A stretch of DNA of 41,288 nucleotides from Smithellaceae bacterium (GTDB taxonomy: Bacteria > Desulfobacterota > Syntrophia > Syntrophales > Smithellaceae): positions 1 through 41,288 of the forward strand of contig JAUYFM010000037.1 in NCBI GenBank assembly GCA_030690945.1. The letters are read 5' to 3'. A program made the position numbers and the translations under genes. A model generated the notes under the pieces. It was given only the letters and a program-made list of their open reading frames with translations. It did no database searches and was not told the origin of the DNA. Every line of letters begins with the position of its first letter. Position 1 is the first letter of the stretch. Below, in pieces: positions 41,110 through 41,288 of the stretch.

Positions 41110-41288
41110 GATTATTTATTGAGAGGGAGGCCCCTTGCGGGAGGAGACCCTTCTTGATATTCTTCTGCTCATACATCAATTTGTCCGCAGAGGCCATGAG
41201 TTCGTCAAGAGAACAGGGATTTTCAGGATCATAGTAAGAGCAGCCTACACTGATGGAAAGTCTGTATCTCCGGTTTTCCTGTTTGTTT
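41072..41288 (-). CDS. GGDEF-domain protein, C-terminal end (partial)
   Basis: Only the last 71 codons are inside the window; the gene continues beyond 41288. The translated end RLSISVGCSYYDPENPCSLD followed by ELMASADKLMYEQKN is the C-terminal helix-strand block of a GGDEF diguanylate cyclase domain. The GG[DE]EF active site lies outside the window, so activity cannot be judged. The normal end of the domain is about KKG. About 23 more residues follow; the last 13 or so and the TAG stop are coded by the 114-bp inverted-repeat element. Confidence 0.82.
   Translation of the reverse strand, partial: NKQENRRYRLSISVGCSYYDPENPCSLDELMASADKLMYEQKNIKKGLLPQGASLSINNHTQSHSKDNEPT

Overview
The window (about 47-49% GC by eye) looks like chromosomal DNA of an anaerobic deltaproteobacterium (Desulfobacterota), most likely near Syntrophus/Smithella (Syntrophales). 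Pointers are a rubrerythrin, a complete liv branched-chain amino acid ABC operon, a free biotinyl carrier domain, quinolinate synthase beside an Rrf2 regulator, the MetX-MetW pair, DUF1385, DUF4301 and DUF5648-type proteins, and many small palindromic intergenic repeats. The lineage is inferred from gene content only. I see no phage, transposase, CRISPR array or rRNA.

Layout. 1-4556: tripartite efflux operon (TolC-like channel, MacA-like adaptor, separate ATPase and MacB-like permease) with stop/start overlaps or tiny gaps. 4624-5800: three small genes, namely a biotinyl carrier, a cupin and a 12-cysteine protein. 5833-7014: DUF4143-type AAA ATPase on the minus strand. 7213-7658: minus-strand tRNA operon Arg(TCT)-His(GTG)-Arg(TCG)-Lys(CTT) with a visible promoter and terminator. 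7680-9407: secreted protein with ASH-like and DUF5648-like domains. 9575-14428: dprA, topA, trmFO. 14498-19790 (minus): GerMN-domain protein and an EF-G paralogue, then a membrane adenylate cyclase and a degenerate histidine-kinase-like protein. 19870-22907: rubrerythrin, a 60-aa protein, a decayed acyl-CoA hydrolase gene, mscL, a lipoprotein, an HD hydrolase and a 72-aa coiled-coil protein. 23020-28239: DUF1385 membrane protein, LysM protein, PP-loop ATPase, DUF4301 protein. 28371-33253: livKHMGF. 33297-35912: secreted helical protein, MltD-like transglycosylase, D,D-carboxypeptidase. 36101-40871: Rrf2 regulator, nadA, metX, metW, ridA, MOSC protein, AhpD-like protein. 41072-41288: the 3' end of a GGDEF gene cut by the window edge.

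Most genes belong to known families and are housekeeping or transport functions. The least explained layer is the repeats. A roughly 105-bp palindromic element occurs three times, each copy sitting directly on a stop codon, with a fourth lone hairpin. A different 114-bp inverted-repeat element forms the 3' end of the GGDEF gene. A third palindromic block lies between a strong Shine-Dalgarno and the signal peptide of the MltD-like gene. Other points of interest are the 12-cysteine protein, a kinase-like protein whose ATP-binding motifs are eroded, and the PP-loop ATPase with an extra C-terminal domain. I did not find convincing evidence of a wholly new multi-gene system.
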